Below are positions 8,882 through 17,559 of a DNA stretch of 64,000 bases, one piece after another (positions within the stretch are counted from its first letter, which is position 1; each line of letters opens with the position of its first letter). This stretch comes from Microbaculum marinum (GTDB lineage: Bacteria > Pseudomonadota > Alphaproteobacteria > Rhizobiales > Tepidamorphaceae). The notes under the pieces are model-generated. The model was not told where the DNA came from. It did not search any database and worked only from the letters and a program-made list of their open reading frames with translations. The stretch lies in NCBI RefSeq assembly GCF_042646165.1, contig NZ_JBHRTC010000006.1, one strand, 5' to 3'. Both the position numbers and the translations under genes were made by a program.

Positions 8882-9799
8882 TCAGCTTCCCGGAGCGTTA
8901 ATCCGGCGGCGCGGAAAGATCGGCCGCCCCGACCTCGTCGCGATCAGGCACGCCAGGATGATCAGCATGGCCCCGGCCAGGGTCGTCATCGCCGGGCGCT
9001 CGCTGAAGAACAGCACGCCGAAAATCGTGGCCCAGAGCAGGTTGGTGTATTCGAGCGGAGCCAGTTTGCCGGCCTCGGCGTGCTTGAACCCCCAGGCGAT
9101 CAGCAGGTGTCCGACGGTGCCGAGCAAACCGATGACGACGAAGCGGCCGAGTTCCGCCATCGATACGCCGGACCACGCGACGAGCCCGAACGGCGTCAGC
9201 ATGAGCGTCGCGAACGCAGCCTGAAGCAACACCATGACCGGTATGGCGTCGTGGGCGGAGTGCTTGCGCAGCAGGATGATGCCGAGCGCGTAGGAGACCG
9301 CCGCCAGCAGCGCCGCGGCGACGCCCAGCGGCATCAGGGTGCGGCCGGTGCCCATATCGCCGGCGACGACGACGAGGACGCCGGCGAAACCGATCATCAC
9401 GCCGAAGATTGCGCGCGAGGTGATCGGCTCGCCGAGCACGATGCGGGCGATGAGAACCATGAAGATCGGCGCGGTGAACGACAGCGTTACCGCTTCCACG
9501 AGCGGCATGCGCGTGATCGCGAAAAAGAACGATCCTGCCGCCACGATCATAATGGCGGCGCGCAAGGCGTTCGTCTTGATCGATTTCAGGTTGATCGTAT
9601 GGGGGCCGGTGGCCGCGAAGGCCGCCACTGCGAAGACGGCGCCGAACACGTAGCGCAGCCAGACCAGCTGAAGGATCGGGTAGGTCGGCCCCATGCTCTT
9701 GACCAGCGCATCCATCGCCGACAGCAGAAGGATGGACAGCGCCACGACCATCGCCGGGCGCAGGGACGCGGCTGCGTCGGCTGTACGGACCTCGACCAT
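8882..9799 (-). CDS. DMT-superfamily (EamA) transporter
   Basis: 305-aa inner-membrane protein of the drug/metabolite transporter superfamily, with two EamA halves and about ten TM helices. The first half contains SAMDALVKSMG and WLRYVFGAVFA near residues 22-55, with the typical LSFTAPIFMVLIA near 105. The second half has HLLIAWGFKHAEAGKLAPLEYTNLL in two parts near 225-250, a common EamA signature. Substrate cannot be inferred. The ATG at 9799 has AAGGA upstream; longer frames extend into unconserved sequence. It is transcribed toward groES but ends over 200 bp before it. Confidence 0.85.
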   Translation of the reverse strand: MVEVRTADAAASLRPAMVVALSILLLSAMDALVKSMGPTYPILQLVWLRYVFGAVFAVAAFAATGPHTINLKSIKTNALRAAIMIVAAGSFFFAITRMPLVEAVTLSFTAPIFMVLIARIVLGEPITSRAIFGVMIGFAGVLVVVAGDMGTGRTLMPLGVAAALLAAVSYALGIILLRKHSAHDAIPVMVLLQAAFATLMLTPFGLVAWSGVSMAELGRFVVIGLLGTVGHLLIAWGFKHAEAGKLAPLEYTNLLWATIFGVLFFSERPAMTTLAGAMLIILACLIATRSGRPIFPRRRINAPGS

Positions 9800-9977
9800 C
9801 TGGCGATCCTTCGGGACAAGCGGGCATTCGCAACAATCTGGAGGCGCCAATACCACGGCACATCGCGCGCGCCTATCACCGAACGTGCATGCCTGCCGCG
9901 TCGGAACGCGGCCAATACGCGGGAGGGAGGGTGGAGCGCGGGCCTCCGACACAGGTCGTCGCCCCGCGCTCGTTCGC

Positions 9978-10682
9978 CTAGCTGCCGAATTGCCGTGTCA
10001 CGTCGGCAAGCGTCAGGTGGCCAACGCAGGCGCTGCTCACCGTCTCGCTTCGACCACCTTCCATTGCCATGGCGTAGACGACGGCCGGATCGGCTTCGAT
10101 ACGATCCCGGAGGGCGGAGAGTTCCGGCCACCGGTTCCTGTCGGCTACCTCGTGGACCTCGAGCCAGCGCGCAACGCCCGCCAACAGGCCGTCGGCCAGT
10201 GTAGGATGGTCCGCGATCAGGAACGGGGTGTCGCCGATCAACTCCTCGAGCCGGTCGTGGCGTTCGGTCACGCAGTCGCGCCCCCATTGCCGCAGGGCCG
10301 ATTGCATTGCGGGATTCGGCGGGTCCATCTCCATCGCCGCCCATAGCGGACCGAATGCGGCGGTAAAGCCCGTATTGATGAACGCCATCAGCCGGTGCAT
10401 CTCGTCGGCTGCGCGAGTCAGCGGATCGAAACTGATGCGCCGCTCCGGGTCCCGCGCCTCCAGCCAGGCGGCGATGGCCAAGGTTTCCGTCAACACCTCG
10501 CCCTTGTCGGTTATGAAGGCGGGTGACTCGAACCGCGGATTGATCCGGGAATAGGCCGGTTCGCGCATCTCGCCCAGCATGTGTACCCGGCAGAGTCGGT
10601 AAGGTTTGCCAAGCCATTCCAGGGCGGCGACGAGGCCCATGGAGCTTCCCGACGGAAAGCCGTAGAGTAGTATGGGTTCCAT
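9978..10682 (-). CDS. glutathione S-transferase family protein
   Basis: 234-aa cytosolic GST. The thioredoxin-fold N-terminal domain (about residues 1-82) starts MEPILLYGFPSGSSMGLV, where the Ser cluster is the likely glutathione-activating site. It includes FESPAFITDKGEVLTETLAI, with the cis-Pro and the ET glutathione-contact pair. An all-helical C-terminal domain follows (about 95-225) with DHPTLADGLLAGVARWL as the conserved N-capping box region. It is divergent from an HxlR regulator 107 bp away, which probably controls it. The substrate is unknown. Confidence 0.85.
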   Translation of the reverse strand: MEPILLYGFPSGSSMGLVAALEWLGKPYRLCRVHMLGEMREPAYSRINPRFESPAFITDKGEVLTETLAIAAWLEARDPERRISFDPLTRAADEMHRLMAFINTGFTAAFGPLWAAMEMDPPNPAMQSALRQWGRDCVTERHDRLEELIGDTPFLIADHPTLADGLLAGVARWLEVHEVADRNRWPELSALRDRIEADPAVVYAMAMEGGRSETVSSACVGHLTLADVTRQFGS

Positions 10683-10789
10683 GTTCTGTTTCTCCGTGAC
10701 TTCTGATGATCACGCTGCGCAGCGCAGTGGGAACCTAACGGATCTGCCGTGCCGGTAAATTACGCACCTTTTTGTAACCACGAGCGGCC
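10683..10789. promoter_or_regulatory. divergent GST/hxlR promoter region with palindromes
   Basis: The 107-bp gap between two divergent genes contains GCTGCGCAGC (about 10714-10723) and GTAAATTAC (10755-10763), both perfect palindromes. HxlR proteins bind short inverted repeats between themselves and their target, so these are candidate operators. This assignment is inference only. Confidence 0.35.
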
Positions 10790-11152
10790 ATGAAAACACT
10801 CGTCTCACGATGCCCGATCGAAGAGGTCATGCAGGTTCTCGGCGGACGCTGGCCGAGCCTGCTGATCTACTATCTCAAGGACGGCACCAGGCGGTTCAGC
10901 GATCTGCGGCGGGACAATCCCACGATCTCACACCGGATGCTGACGCTCGAACTGCGCAAGCTGATGGATGCCGGCATCGTCCGGCGCACCGAATTCGAAG
11001 GCTATCCGCTGAGGGTGGAATACGACTTGACGGACGCCGGACAGGAACTGGTCCCTCTCATCGATGCCTTGGGGGACTGGTGGGAAAAGACCGAATCTTG
11101 GTGTGCGGATCGGCAACGCGAGATGGCGACCGCCGGACTGGCGGTCACCTGA
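10790..11152 (+). CDS. HxlR-family winged-helix transcriptional regulator
   Basis: 120-aa DNA-binding protein. The family signature is complete: CPIEEVMQVLGGRWPSLLI near residues 6-25 (the conserved N-terminal Cys, helix 1 and the GGRW motif), FSDLRRDNPTISHRMLTLEL as the recognition region, and the wing GIVRRTEFEGYPLRVEY near 60-80. In several HxlR proteins the N-terminal Cys senses electrophiles or quinones, which would fit the divergently transcribed glutathione S-transferase. That link is inferred from position. Confidence 0.92.
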   Translation: MKTLVSRCPIEEVMQVLGGRWPSLLIYYLKDGTRRFSDLRRDNPTISHRMLTLELRKLMDAGIVRRTEFEGYPLRVEYDLTDAGQELVPLIDALGDWWEKTESWCADRQREMATAGLAVT

Positions 11153-11212
11153 GTTGGGTCGAAACCTCGGGGTAGATTGGGCCGCCGGTGGCGACGTGGA
11201 CTCCCGGCAGGG

Positions 11213-11536
11213 TCACGGAATCGGAAACTCGGTGACCTTCTCCGCCTCGTTGTCGATCAGCATGAACATGTCGAAATAGGTGATCGTCGGCGTCTGGCCG
11301 GTACGTTCCCTGAAGCGGGCGATCCAGGCGGCATCGTGAGCCTTCTGCGCGGCCTCGCGCGACGGCCAGATGTAGATCCCGGCGTGCCTGCCGTCCTCTC
11401 CCCGGACGAAGTGCTTCCGGATCAGATCCGGGTTGGAGCGCCAGTGCTCGACGACCCCGCGCGCATCCTCGAGGATGTCGTCCTGCGTGGCGCCGGCGGG
11501 GGGATCAAAACTGACCATCTCGACAATCATTCGCAT
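11213..11536 (-). CDS. YdhR-like dimeric alpha/beta-barrel protein (putative monooxygenase)
   Basis: 107-aa protein with a ferredoxin-like dimeric alpha/beta-barrel look: an N-terminal strand (MIVEMVSFDPP), a helix containing ARGVVEHWRSNPDLIRK, and AGIYIWPSREAAQKAHDAA near residues 51-69, which resembles the GIYLF segment of YdhR. A final strand, YFDMFMLID, closes the barrel. Such proteins are called putative monooxygenases, but enzyme activity is unproven for most of them. The gene lies alone between hxlR and the cyclase gene. Confidence 0.6.
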   Translation of the reverse strand: MRMIVEMVSFDPPAGATQDDILEDARGVVEHWRSNPDLIRKHFVRGEDGRHAGIYIWPSREAAQKAHDAAWIARFRERTGQTPTITYFDMFMLIDNEAEKVTEFPIP

Positions 11537-11584
11537 ACTCCGTGATTGGATTCGATTGGCTCTGTGCCGCGCGAAGCAGCGACC

Positions 11585-13510
11585 TTAAGCCGCCGCAGGA
11601 CGCAATTCATAGATCTCTACCGGCACGGCGCGGCCCTTGACCCTTGTCCCGCCGTGATCGGCGAAGACGAAACGGTCGCCGCACCTCTCGCGCGTCTCGC
11701 GGCTGACGAGAATGGTCGTGCCGTATTCCTTGTTCAGCCCCTCCAGCCGGGCGGCGACGTTTATCGTATCGCCGATTGCCGTGTACTGCAGGCGATCCTC
11801 AGCCCCGACATTGCCGACGACGGCAGGGCCGGTATGGACCCCGATGCGGGTGACCAGTTCGGGACGTCCGGCGGCGCGCTGGGCGGCGTTGAAGACATGG
11901 ATCGCCCGCTCGAGATCCAGAGCACAGCGGCAGGCGTTGGCGGCGTGGTCGGGATCGGCGACGGGGGCGTTCCACATCGCGTAGACCGCGTCTCCGATGA
12001 ACTGGATGATCGTCCCGCCGTTGTCCTCGACCCCCTTGTTCATCAGCTCGAAATAGTCCGACAGCAGCGCCACGACCGCCTCAGGTTCGTTGTTTTCGGA
12101 GATCGTCGTGAAATCCTTGATGTCGGTGAACATGACGGTGACGGTCTCCCGCGCGGCGGCCTTCCGGTCGAACAGGCCGGACTCGACGATCCGCTTGACC
12201 AGTTCGCGCGGGACGTAGTGCGCGAACGAACGGATCGCCGTGCGCGCCGCGGCGATCGCCGCAGCCAGGTTGTTGATCTCGGAGATGCGCGAATTGAAGG
12301 GTGCCGGCTCGCTGAATTCCAGTTCCTTGAGACGCAGCGCCTCGCCGCTCAGCCGCGCCAGTGACCCGCTGATCATCCGCGACACGAAGATCGAGACGAT
12401 GATCCCTGCGGCAAGGATCACCAGCGTGAGCATCAGACCACGCCGAAGTTCGGCCTCGACCTGCACGGTGAAGTCGGCCCGCGGCGCCACGGCCGCGAAC
12501 GTGTAGCCGTTCAGCACCGACAGGAAGTCGACGGGCACGAACAGCACTTCGAAGGTCTCGCCGGCGATCTCGAAGTGGGCCTCACCCGAGCCCACCTCCC
12601 CCAGCAGGCGGACGACGTCCTGCAGGAACGGGTCGTGTTCCTCGAGATACGCGTGATCATCCGGCAACTCGCCCTTGGCCGTCTCGACGAGTTCGGCCAT
12701 CAGGGCCTGGTCGGAGTGGACGATGAGTCTGCCCTCGTCATCGAAGACGTAGGTTTCCGCATTGGGGGAAATGCGCTCGTCGGCGAGGAATTTCGCGACC
12801 GACGACAGAAGCACGTCCGCCGCGATCACCACGCCGGGATCCTCCCTGTGCCTGTCGGCGACCGTCTTCACGTAGGCGTCGCTGAGCGGCATGAGATATG
12901 GCGCAGTCGCGATGGGGCCTTCGGATTCGACTGCCTCGGCATACCAGGGACGCGTGCGCGGATCGAACGTGGTCGGCCGGGCAGGAAGGAACGACATCGG
13001 CTCGCCGTTGGCGTCCAGGTAGGTCCAACGGACCGTCGGGCGGCCTCCCGCATCGGGAATGATCATCTCTATCGCGGCGGCCGACCCGTCGGGCGGGTCC
13101 AGGTCGTCGATCCAGGGCGAGCCCTCCCGCAGTCCGACGATCCGCAGGAATCGGCCGTCCGGGTATCCGGCGAACAGGCCCTCGAGCCCGGGCGCAAGTT
13201 CCAGAACCTCGAACATGAACCTGCGCTTTGCATCGAGATCGGCAGGGGGACTTGAACGCATCGCATCCAGGGCCGCGCCGACCTGGACCATGGCCAGCTT
13301 GTCGGAAAAGGCGATCTGGTAGCGATCGATGAGGCGTTCCGCCAGCGACTCCATCTCGAGATCGATCGCCTCGTAGGCCGCCTGATGTCCGCGATTGTAG
13401 GATATCCAGAGGTCCGGGACCGTCGTGGCCACGAGAATCCCGACCAGAACCAGGCCGATATGGATCCGCAGCGGCCGCGTCCAGATGCTGCGGGATGGTT
13501 GTTCGCTCAA
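11585..13510 (-). CDS. Cache-HAMP class III adenylate/guanylate cyclase
   Basis: Receptor-type nucleotide cyclase, 641 aa from the TTG at 13510. TM1 is at about residues 13-33, a periplasmic Cache-like sensor runs to about 350, TM2 is at about 355-380, then a HAMP-like linker. The class III cyclase domain lies at about 450-600. Both metal-binding Asp residues are present (FTDIKDF and IGDAVYAMW), as is the transition-state block NVAARLE. The Lys that usually contacts adenine (as in DKFIGDA) is Gln (IIQFIGDA), so base specificity or activity may differ. A longer frame to 13630 would run into the divergent MFS gene's leader; the TTG follows a GGGGGC tract. Confidence 0.82.
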   Translation of the reverse strand: MSEQPSRSIWTRPLRIHIGLVLVGILVATTVPDLWISYNRGHQAAYEAIDLEMESLAERLIDRYQIAFSDKLAMVQVGAALDAMRSSPPADLDAKRRFMFEVLELAPGLEGLFAGYPDGRFLRIVGLREGSPWIDDLDPPDGSAAAIEMIIPDAGGRPTVRWTYLDANGEPMSFLPARPTTFDPRTRPWYAEAVESEGPIATAPYLMPLSDAYVKTVADRHREDPGVVIAADVLLSSVAKFLADERISPNAETYVFDDEGRLIVHSDQALMAELVETAKGELPDDHAYLEEHDPFLQDVVRLLGEVGSGEAHFEIAGETFEVLFVPVDFLSVLNGYTFAAVAPRADFTVQVEAELRRGLMLTLVILAAGIIVSIFVSRMISGSLARLSGEALRLKELEFSEPAPFNSRISEINNLAAAIAAARTAIRSFAHYVPRELVKRIVESGLFDRKAAARETVTVMFTDIKDFTTISENNEPEAVVALLSDYFELMNKGVEDNGGTIIQFIGDAVYAMWNAPVADPDHAANACRCALDLERAIHVFNAAQRAAGRPELVTRIGVHTGPAVVGNVGAEDRLQYTAIGDTINVAARLEGLNKEYGTTILVSRETRERCGDRFVFADHGGTRVKGRAVPVEIYELRPAAA

Positions 13511-13642
13511 CGTTGCTGCCCCCGGTGCCTCGAATCGCGATCGCCGCAATCCCCGAACTCTACCACCCCTCCGCCCTGATTCGGATTGCCTGGAGGCGAC
13601 CCTTCCGATAGTGCGGGCCGGCCACTTCACAACGGGTGCCTG

Positions 13643-14848
13643 ATGTCCGGGGCCGCCACATCCTTGCTCCCGAGGCGGGGCCTGCCGATCGCCGAACTCG
13701 CCGCCGTCATGGCGGTGATCGGCGCCTTCGGGCTGTCCGTCGGGTACACCTATCCGGCTGTCGCGCTGAACCTCGAGGCGCGTGGCGTGTCGACCGTGGT
13801 GATCGGCACCCAGGCCGCCGTACAGGGGCTGGGCGTTCTAATTTGCGCCTTCATGCTGCCGTGGCTGACCGCAACCATCGGCGCCTGGCGACTGGCAGCG
13901 GTCGCGCTCCTGGGTACGGCGGCTGTGATCGCCGCACTCGGCATGACCGAGAATCTCTACGTCTGGGCGATCCTGCGCTTCCTGCTCGGATTTGGCGCCA
14001 ACGCGTTGTTCGTCATCTGCGAAGTGTGGATCAACGTGCTGGCGCCGAATGCGCAGCGCGGGCGCATCGTCGGGGCCTACACGACGGTGATCTCCGGGAT
14101 GTTCGCGCTCGGCCCGCTGCTGGTCCCCCTGGTCGGGTTCGAAGGCGCCTACTCCTTCGGCTCTGTGGCGGTGATCTACCTGCTGCTCGGGCTGCCGCTC
14201 TGGCGGCTGCGCCATTCCTCGCCGCCGGTCGAGCACGTGCCGGTCGGCGAACTGCCGCGAGTCATGCTGGCCATCCCGGTGCTGTTGCTGTCGGTCTTCA
14301 CCTTCGCCTTCTTCGATGGTGCAGCGTTCTCGTTATGGGCCGTCTACGGCATGGACCGGGGTCTGACGGAACTGACCACCGCCACCACGCTGTCGCTGCT
14401 GGTGATCGGCAACGTGGTGCTTCAGTACCCGATCGGCTGGCTTGCCGATCGGATGAACCGCCGCCTGCTGCTGGCGATCCTGGCCGGGGTCGCGTTTGCC
14501 GGCGCCGTGGCGCTGCCCGTCCTGCCGCTGACGCATCCGGCGACCTATCTGTTCCTGTTCGTCTGGGGAGCGCTTGCCTTCGGCGTCTACACGCTGGCGG
14601 TGACACTGATCGGCCAGCACCTGACCGGCGCACGGCTGGTGGCGGCGAATTCCGCCTTCGGCGTGATGTGGGGGATCGGCGCGCTGCTCGGCCCCTGGGC
14701 GGCGGGTGCGGCGATGACGGGCCTGGGCGGCGTCGGTCTGCCGCTGACGATCGCCGCCGCCTACGGGGTCCTGACCGTCGCAGCCCTGGCGATGCCGCCG
14801 ATCCGCACGGCGCTGGCGTCGCTGGAGAAGATGGATCTGGACGGATAG
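13643..14848 (+). CDS. MFS transporter (YcaD/UMF-like)
   Basis: 401-aa major facilitator with 12 hydrophobic spans. The N-terminal half contains GTQAAVQGLGVLICAFMLP and the loop-8 side has GWLADRMNRRLLLAILAG near residues 270-290, a good MFS A-like motif between TM8 and TM9. VNVLAPNAQRGRIVGAY-like sequence near 130-145 resembles the YcaD/MFS_3 group (INVLAPNAQRGRIVG here). The ATG at 13643 is preferred to one at 13586, which adds a polar stretch. It is divergent from the cyclase gene by 132 bp. Substrate unknown. Confidence 0.82.
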   Translation: MSGAATSLLPRRGLPIAELAAVMAVIGAFGLSVGYTYPAVALNLEARGVSTVVIGTQAAVQGLGVLICAFMLPWLTATIGAWRLAAVALLGTAAVIAALGMTENLYVWAILRFLLGFGANALFVICEVWINVLAPNAQRGRIVGAYTTVISGMFALGPLLVPLVGFEGAYSFGSVAVIYLLLGLPLWRLRHSSPPVEHVPVGELPRVMLAIPVLLLSVFTFAFFDGAAFSLWAVYGMDRGLTELTTATTLSLLVIGNVVLQYPIGWLADRMNRRLLLAILAGVAFAGAVALPVLPLTHPATYLFLFVWGALAFGVYTLAVTLIGQHLTGARLVAANSAFGVMWGIGALLGPWAAGAAMTGLGGVGLPLTIAAAYGVLTVAALAMPPIRTALASLEKMDLDG

Positions 14849-14902
14849 CCGGCCGAGTCCAATATTGTCTTGTGGACCTGCAACGATGCGCGGAGCAGAG
14901 TG

Positions 14903-15259
14903 ATGAAACTCCCGGGCCCCGACCATCCCATAACCATCGAACCTGTTGCCGGCGTGGTGAGGGTCAAGGTCGGCGACGATGTGATCGTCTCAACCACGCA
15001 TGCGCTGATGATGCGGGAAAGCTCCTATCCGCCGGTCTACTATTTTCCGCGGGAAGACGCCGACATGCGCCTCCTGGAGCCGACCGGGCACACCACCCAT
15101 TGCCCCTACAAGGGCGACGCGAACTACTACTCGATACCTGCGCTGGGACAGGCCGGCGACAATGCGGTGTGGTCCTACGAGACACCGTTCTCCGCGGTTG
15201 CCGACATCGTTGGCCACCTCGCCTTCTATCCCGACCGGGTGACGATCGAGGCCGGGTAG
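14903..15259 (+). CDS. DUF427 domain protein
   Basis: 118-aa soluble protein covering one DUF427 domain. Conserved family blocks are evident: HPITIEPVAGVVRVKVGD, the ALMMRESSYPPVYYFPRED segment and the highly conserved HCPYKGDANYYSI, followed by AVWSYETPF and the AFYPDRV end. The function of DUF427 is not established. The ATG at 14903 is chosen from family length. It converges with the next gene, with only 4 bp between the stop codons. Confidence 0.9.
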   Translation: MKLPGPDHPITIEPVAGVVRVKVGDDVIVSTTHALMMRESSYPPVYYFPREDADMRLLEPTGHTTHCPYKGDANYYSIPALGQAGDNAVWSYETPFSAVADIVGHLAFYPDRVTIEAG

Positions 15260-15263
15260 GCTT

Positions 15264-15842
15264 CTATTCTATGGTGATCGGCGTGGAAAAGGCCCCGGAC
15301 TTTCCGGTGACCTTGTCGATCAGCGTGGTGGAGACGACGTAGTCTCCCGGACCCAGGCCGGCGAATACGTAAGTCAGGGTCAGGAAGACATCTGGGTCGC
15401 GGCCCGGCGACTTGATGTTGAACGTCGCGAACGCCTTGTGGCCGGCGATGATGGTGCCGTCGGCCTGCGAGACCCGCACGTCGGCGACCATGTCGGTCTC
15501 CCATCCGTCGCCGGATTTCGTCCATCCGAACGCGACGGGCTCCACGTAGAGGTGGATTTCCTCGTCGACGCCATAGACATTGTCGGCACGCGGCGTCTGC
15601 GCGCCGTATTCAGTCGGCTCGTGATCGACGAGCATCGTTTGCCTGAACGCGAGCGGCGCTGCGTCCCAGACGGCGCGGCTGAACTGGTCGGCGAGATCCA
15701 GCGCCTCGACCGTCCTGCCCTCCGCGACCGCCTTCCGGGCCTCCGCCGAGAGTGTCGAGAGATCGTCGGCGGTGACGGCCGGTGCGAATGCGAGCAGAAG
15801 TGTTGCCGCCCCGATCGCGGCACCCAGCAGGTTTGACGTCAT
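15264..15842 (-). CDS. hypothetical periplasmic protein
   Basis: 192-aa protein with a clear Sec signal peptide (hydrophobic LLGAAIGAATLLLAFAP, cleavage likely after AVTA-D near residue 26). The mature part begins with a short helical region (LSAEARKAVAEGRTVEALDL) and continues as mostly beta sequence with EEIHLYVEPVAFGW and a C-terminal GDYVVSTTLIDKVTGK segment that resembles an Ig-like or carrier-type strand pattern. I do not recognise a family. It is on the same strand as the sigma-54 regulator, with a 106-bp gap. Confidence 0.7.
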   Translation of the reverse strand: MTSNLLGAAIGAATLLLAFAPAVTADDLSTLSAEARKAVAEGRTVEALDLADQFSRAVWDAAPLAFRQTMLVDHEPTEYGAQTPRADNVYGVDEEIHLYVEPVAFGWTKSGDGWETDMVADVRVSQADGTIIAGHKAFATFNIKSPGRDPDVFLTLTYVFAGLGPGDYVVSTTLIDKVTGKSGAFSTPITIE

Positions 15843-15948
15843 CTGGCCCCCGTATGGCAGACTGCCGGCATGCCGACGTCCCCATTTTGGGCCATATTGG
15901 CGCAATACCGACGCAACCCGCAAGCGTCGCCGCCGCAGGGGGTTAACG

Positions 15949-17355
15949 TCAGGCCGCGGAGCTCGTCGCCGTCCAGCCCTGCTTCTTGCGATAGATCGTC
16001 GAGGGACTGATGCCGAGCGCAGCGGCCGCCCGGCCGACATTGCCACCGTGAGCGCAGAGCGCCTCCTCGATGATGCGTTTTTCCTGGAGCCAGAACGGCT
16101 CGATCCCGGCCGGCCGGCCTGTCGGCGCGGCGATCGACGCCGATCCATGCTGCGCGACCGGCCGGTCGCCGCCGTAGCCGGCATGCGCCATCGCCATCGC
16201 CAGCATTTCCGCCGCGATTTCATCGCCGTCGTTCATGACCACGACGCGGCGGACGACGTTCTGGAGCTGCCGGACATTGCCCGGCCAGTCGAAGTTGAGC
16301 AGCAACGCCCGCGACCGCGCGTCGAACCCGGTGAAGCGGCGGCCCTCCTCCTCGGCGAAGGCGGAGAGCACCGCCTCGGCGAGCGGCAGGATGTCGTCGC
16401 GCCGCTGCCGCAGGGGCGGCAGGTGCACCGGCAGAACATGCAGGCGGTAGTACAGATCGGAGCGGAACCGTCCCTCGCCGACCTCGACCGTCGGATCGCG
16501 GTTGGTGGCGCAGACGAACCGCACGTCCACGGGCTTGAGCCGGGTGTCGCCGACCTTTCGCACGGTCCCCGACTGGATGAAGCGAAGCAGCTTGGTCTGC
16601 AGGTCGGCTTCCATCTCACAGATCTCGTCGAGGAACAGCGTCCCTCCGTCGGCGAGCTCGGCAGCCCCGGTCCGGTCGTCCTGGGCGCCGGTGAAGGCGC
16701 CGCGGACATGGCCGAAGATCTCGCTCTCCATGAGATCGCGGGGGATTGCCGCGCAGTTTATGGCGACGAACTTGCCGGTTCGACCGGATCTCGCGTGGAT
16801 CGCCTCGGCCGTCAGTTCCTTGCCCGTACCGCTTTCGCCGGTGACGAAGACCGGGGCCCTGGAGGGTGCGATCCGAGAAATCATCTCGAAGACGCCCCGC
16901 ATGACGTCGGAGCGGCCGATGAAGCGCTCGAAGTCGGCGGTCGGCACGGCCATCGGCGAATTCGTATGGCGACGTCTGGAGGCAGCGCGCTGGATTGCCG
17001 CACACAGGACGTCGCTCCGGGCCGGCTTCACCAGAAAGTCCGCGGCCCCGGCACGCATGGCCGAGACGGCAAGCGAGAGCGATCCGGTAGCGCTCACCGC
17101 AACGACGGGGAGATGCCCGCTGGCTTGCGCCACCTCTGCGACGACATCCGTATGCGGGGATCCGACGCTGAGCAGCAGGACGTCGGCGGTGTCGGCGTGG
17201 AGGCCGGGGACGTCCGCCAGCACGTCGGCCTCGAGTACCACGGCACCCCGCCCGAACGTCGCGGCGATCTGTTCGCGAACGACGCGCCGGAACACGGGAT
17301 CGCTGTCGACGACCAGGACCCGAGACAGGATTGACGAACTATCGGCCGATGCCAT
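15949..17355 (-). CDS. sigma-54-dependent activator with degenerate receiver
   Basis: 468-aa NtrC-like regulator. The receiver-like domain (about residues 10-125) keeps Asp17, Asp19, Ser88 and Lys110, but the phosphoacceptor position is Ser63 (DVLLLSVGSP), so ordinary phosphorylation is not possible. The AAA+ domain is intact: Walker A GESGTGKE at 173-180, the sigma-54-contacting GAFTGA loop at 219-224, Walker B GGTLFLDE near 237-244, and the arginine-finger region FRSDLYYRLHVLP. A Fis-type helix-turn-helix closes the protein (GRAAAALGISPSTIYRKKQ). A proximal target is the omega-aminotransferase gene divergent from it, but I could not find a clear GG-N10-GC site. Confidence 0.9.
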   Translation of the reverse strand: MASADSSSILSRVLVVDSDPVFRRVVREQIAATFGRGAVVLEADVLADVPGLHADTADVLLLSVGSPHTDVVAEVAQASGHLPVVAVSATGSLSLAVSAMRAGAADFLVKPARSDVLCAAIQRAASRRRHTNSPMAVPTADFERFIGRSDVMRGVFEMISRIAPSRAPVFVTGESGTGKELTAEAIHARSGRTGKFVAINCAAIPRDLMESEIFGHVRGAFTGAQDDRTGAAELADGGTLFLDEICEMEADLQTKLLRFIQSGTVRKVGDTRLKPVDVRFVCATNRDPTVEVGEGRFRSDLYYRLHVLPVHLPPLRQRRDDILPLAEAVLSAFAEEEGRRFTGFDARSRALLLNFDWPGNVRQLQNVVRRVVVMNDGDEIAAEMLAMAMAHAGYGGDRPVAQHGSASIAAPTGRPAGIEPFWLQEKRIIEEALCAHGGNVGRAAAALGISPSTIYRKKQGWTATSSAA

Positions 17356-17559
17356 GAACCGGACGGACCCCTGAGACCACCCCGCACCCTGAAGAGCATT
17401 CCGCTTCGGGCGACGATCGCGAACGCCTTGATTAATCCGCGATTAGGGTAAAGAAACGGTTTCGGAGGGGCGGGGCCGAGCGGTTTCGTCCGCTTCGACC
17501 CTCTGCTAGCATCGCGCCCACCGACGCACCCTCACGTGTACGCCTTCAAGGAGAACAAG
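17356..17559. other. 204-bp divergent intergenic region
   Basis: Lies between the divergent sigma-54 activator and aminotransferase genes. It includes an AT-rich patch (about 17430-17460, GATTAATCCGCGATTAGGGTAAAG) with the near-repeat ATTA-N7-ATTA. A -10-like TGCTAGCAT sits near 17503-17511. No confident promoter boxes. Confidence 0.35.
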
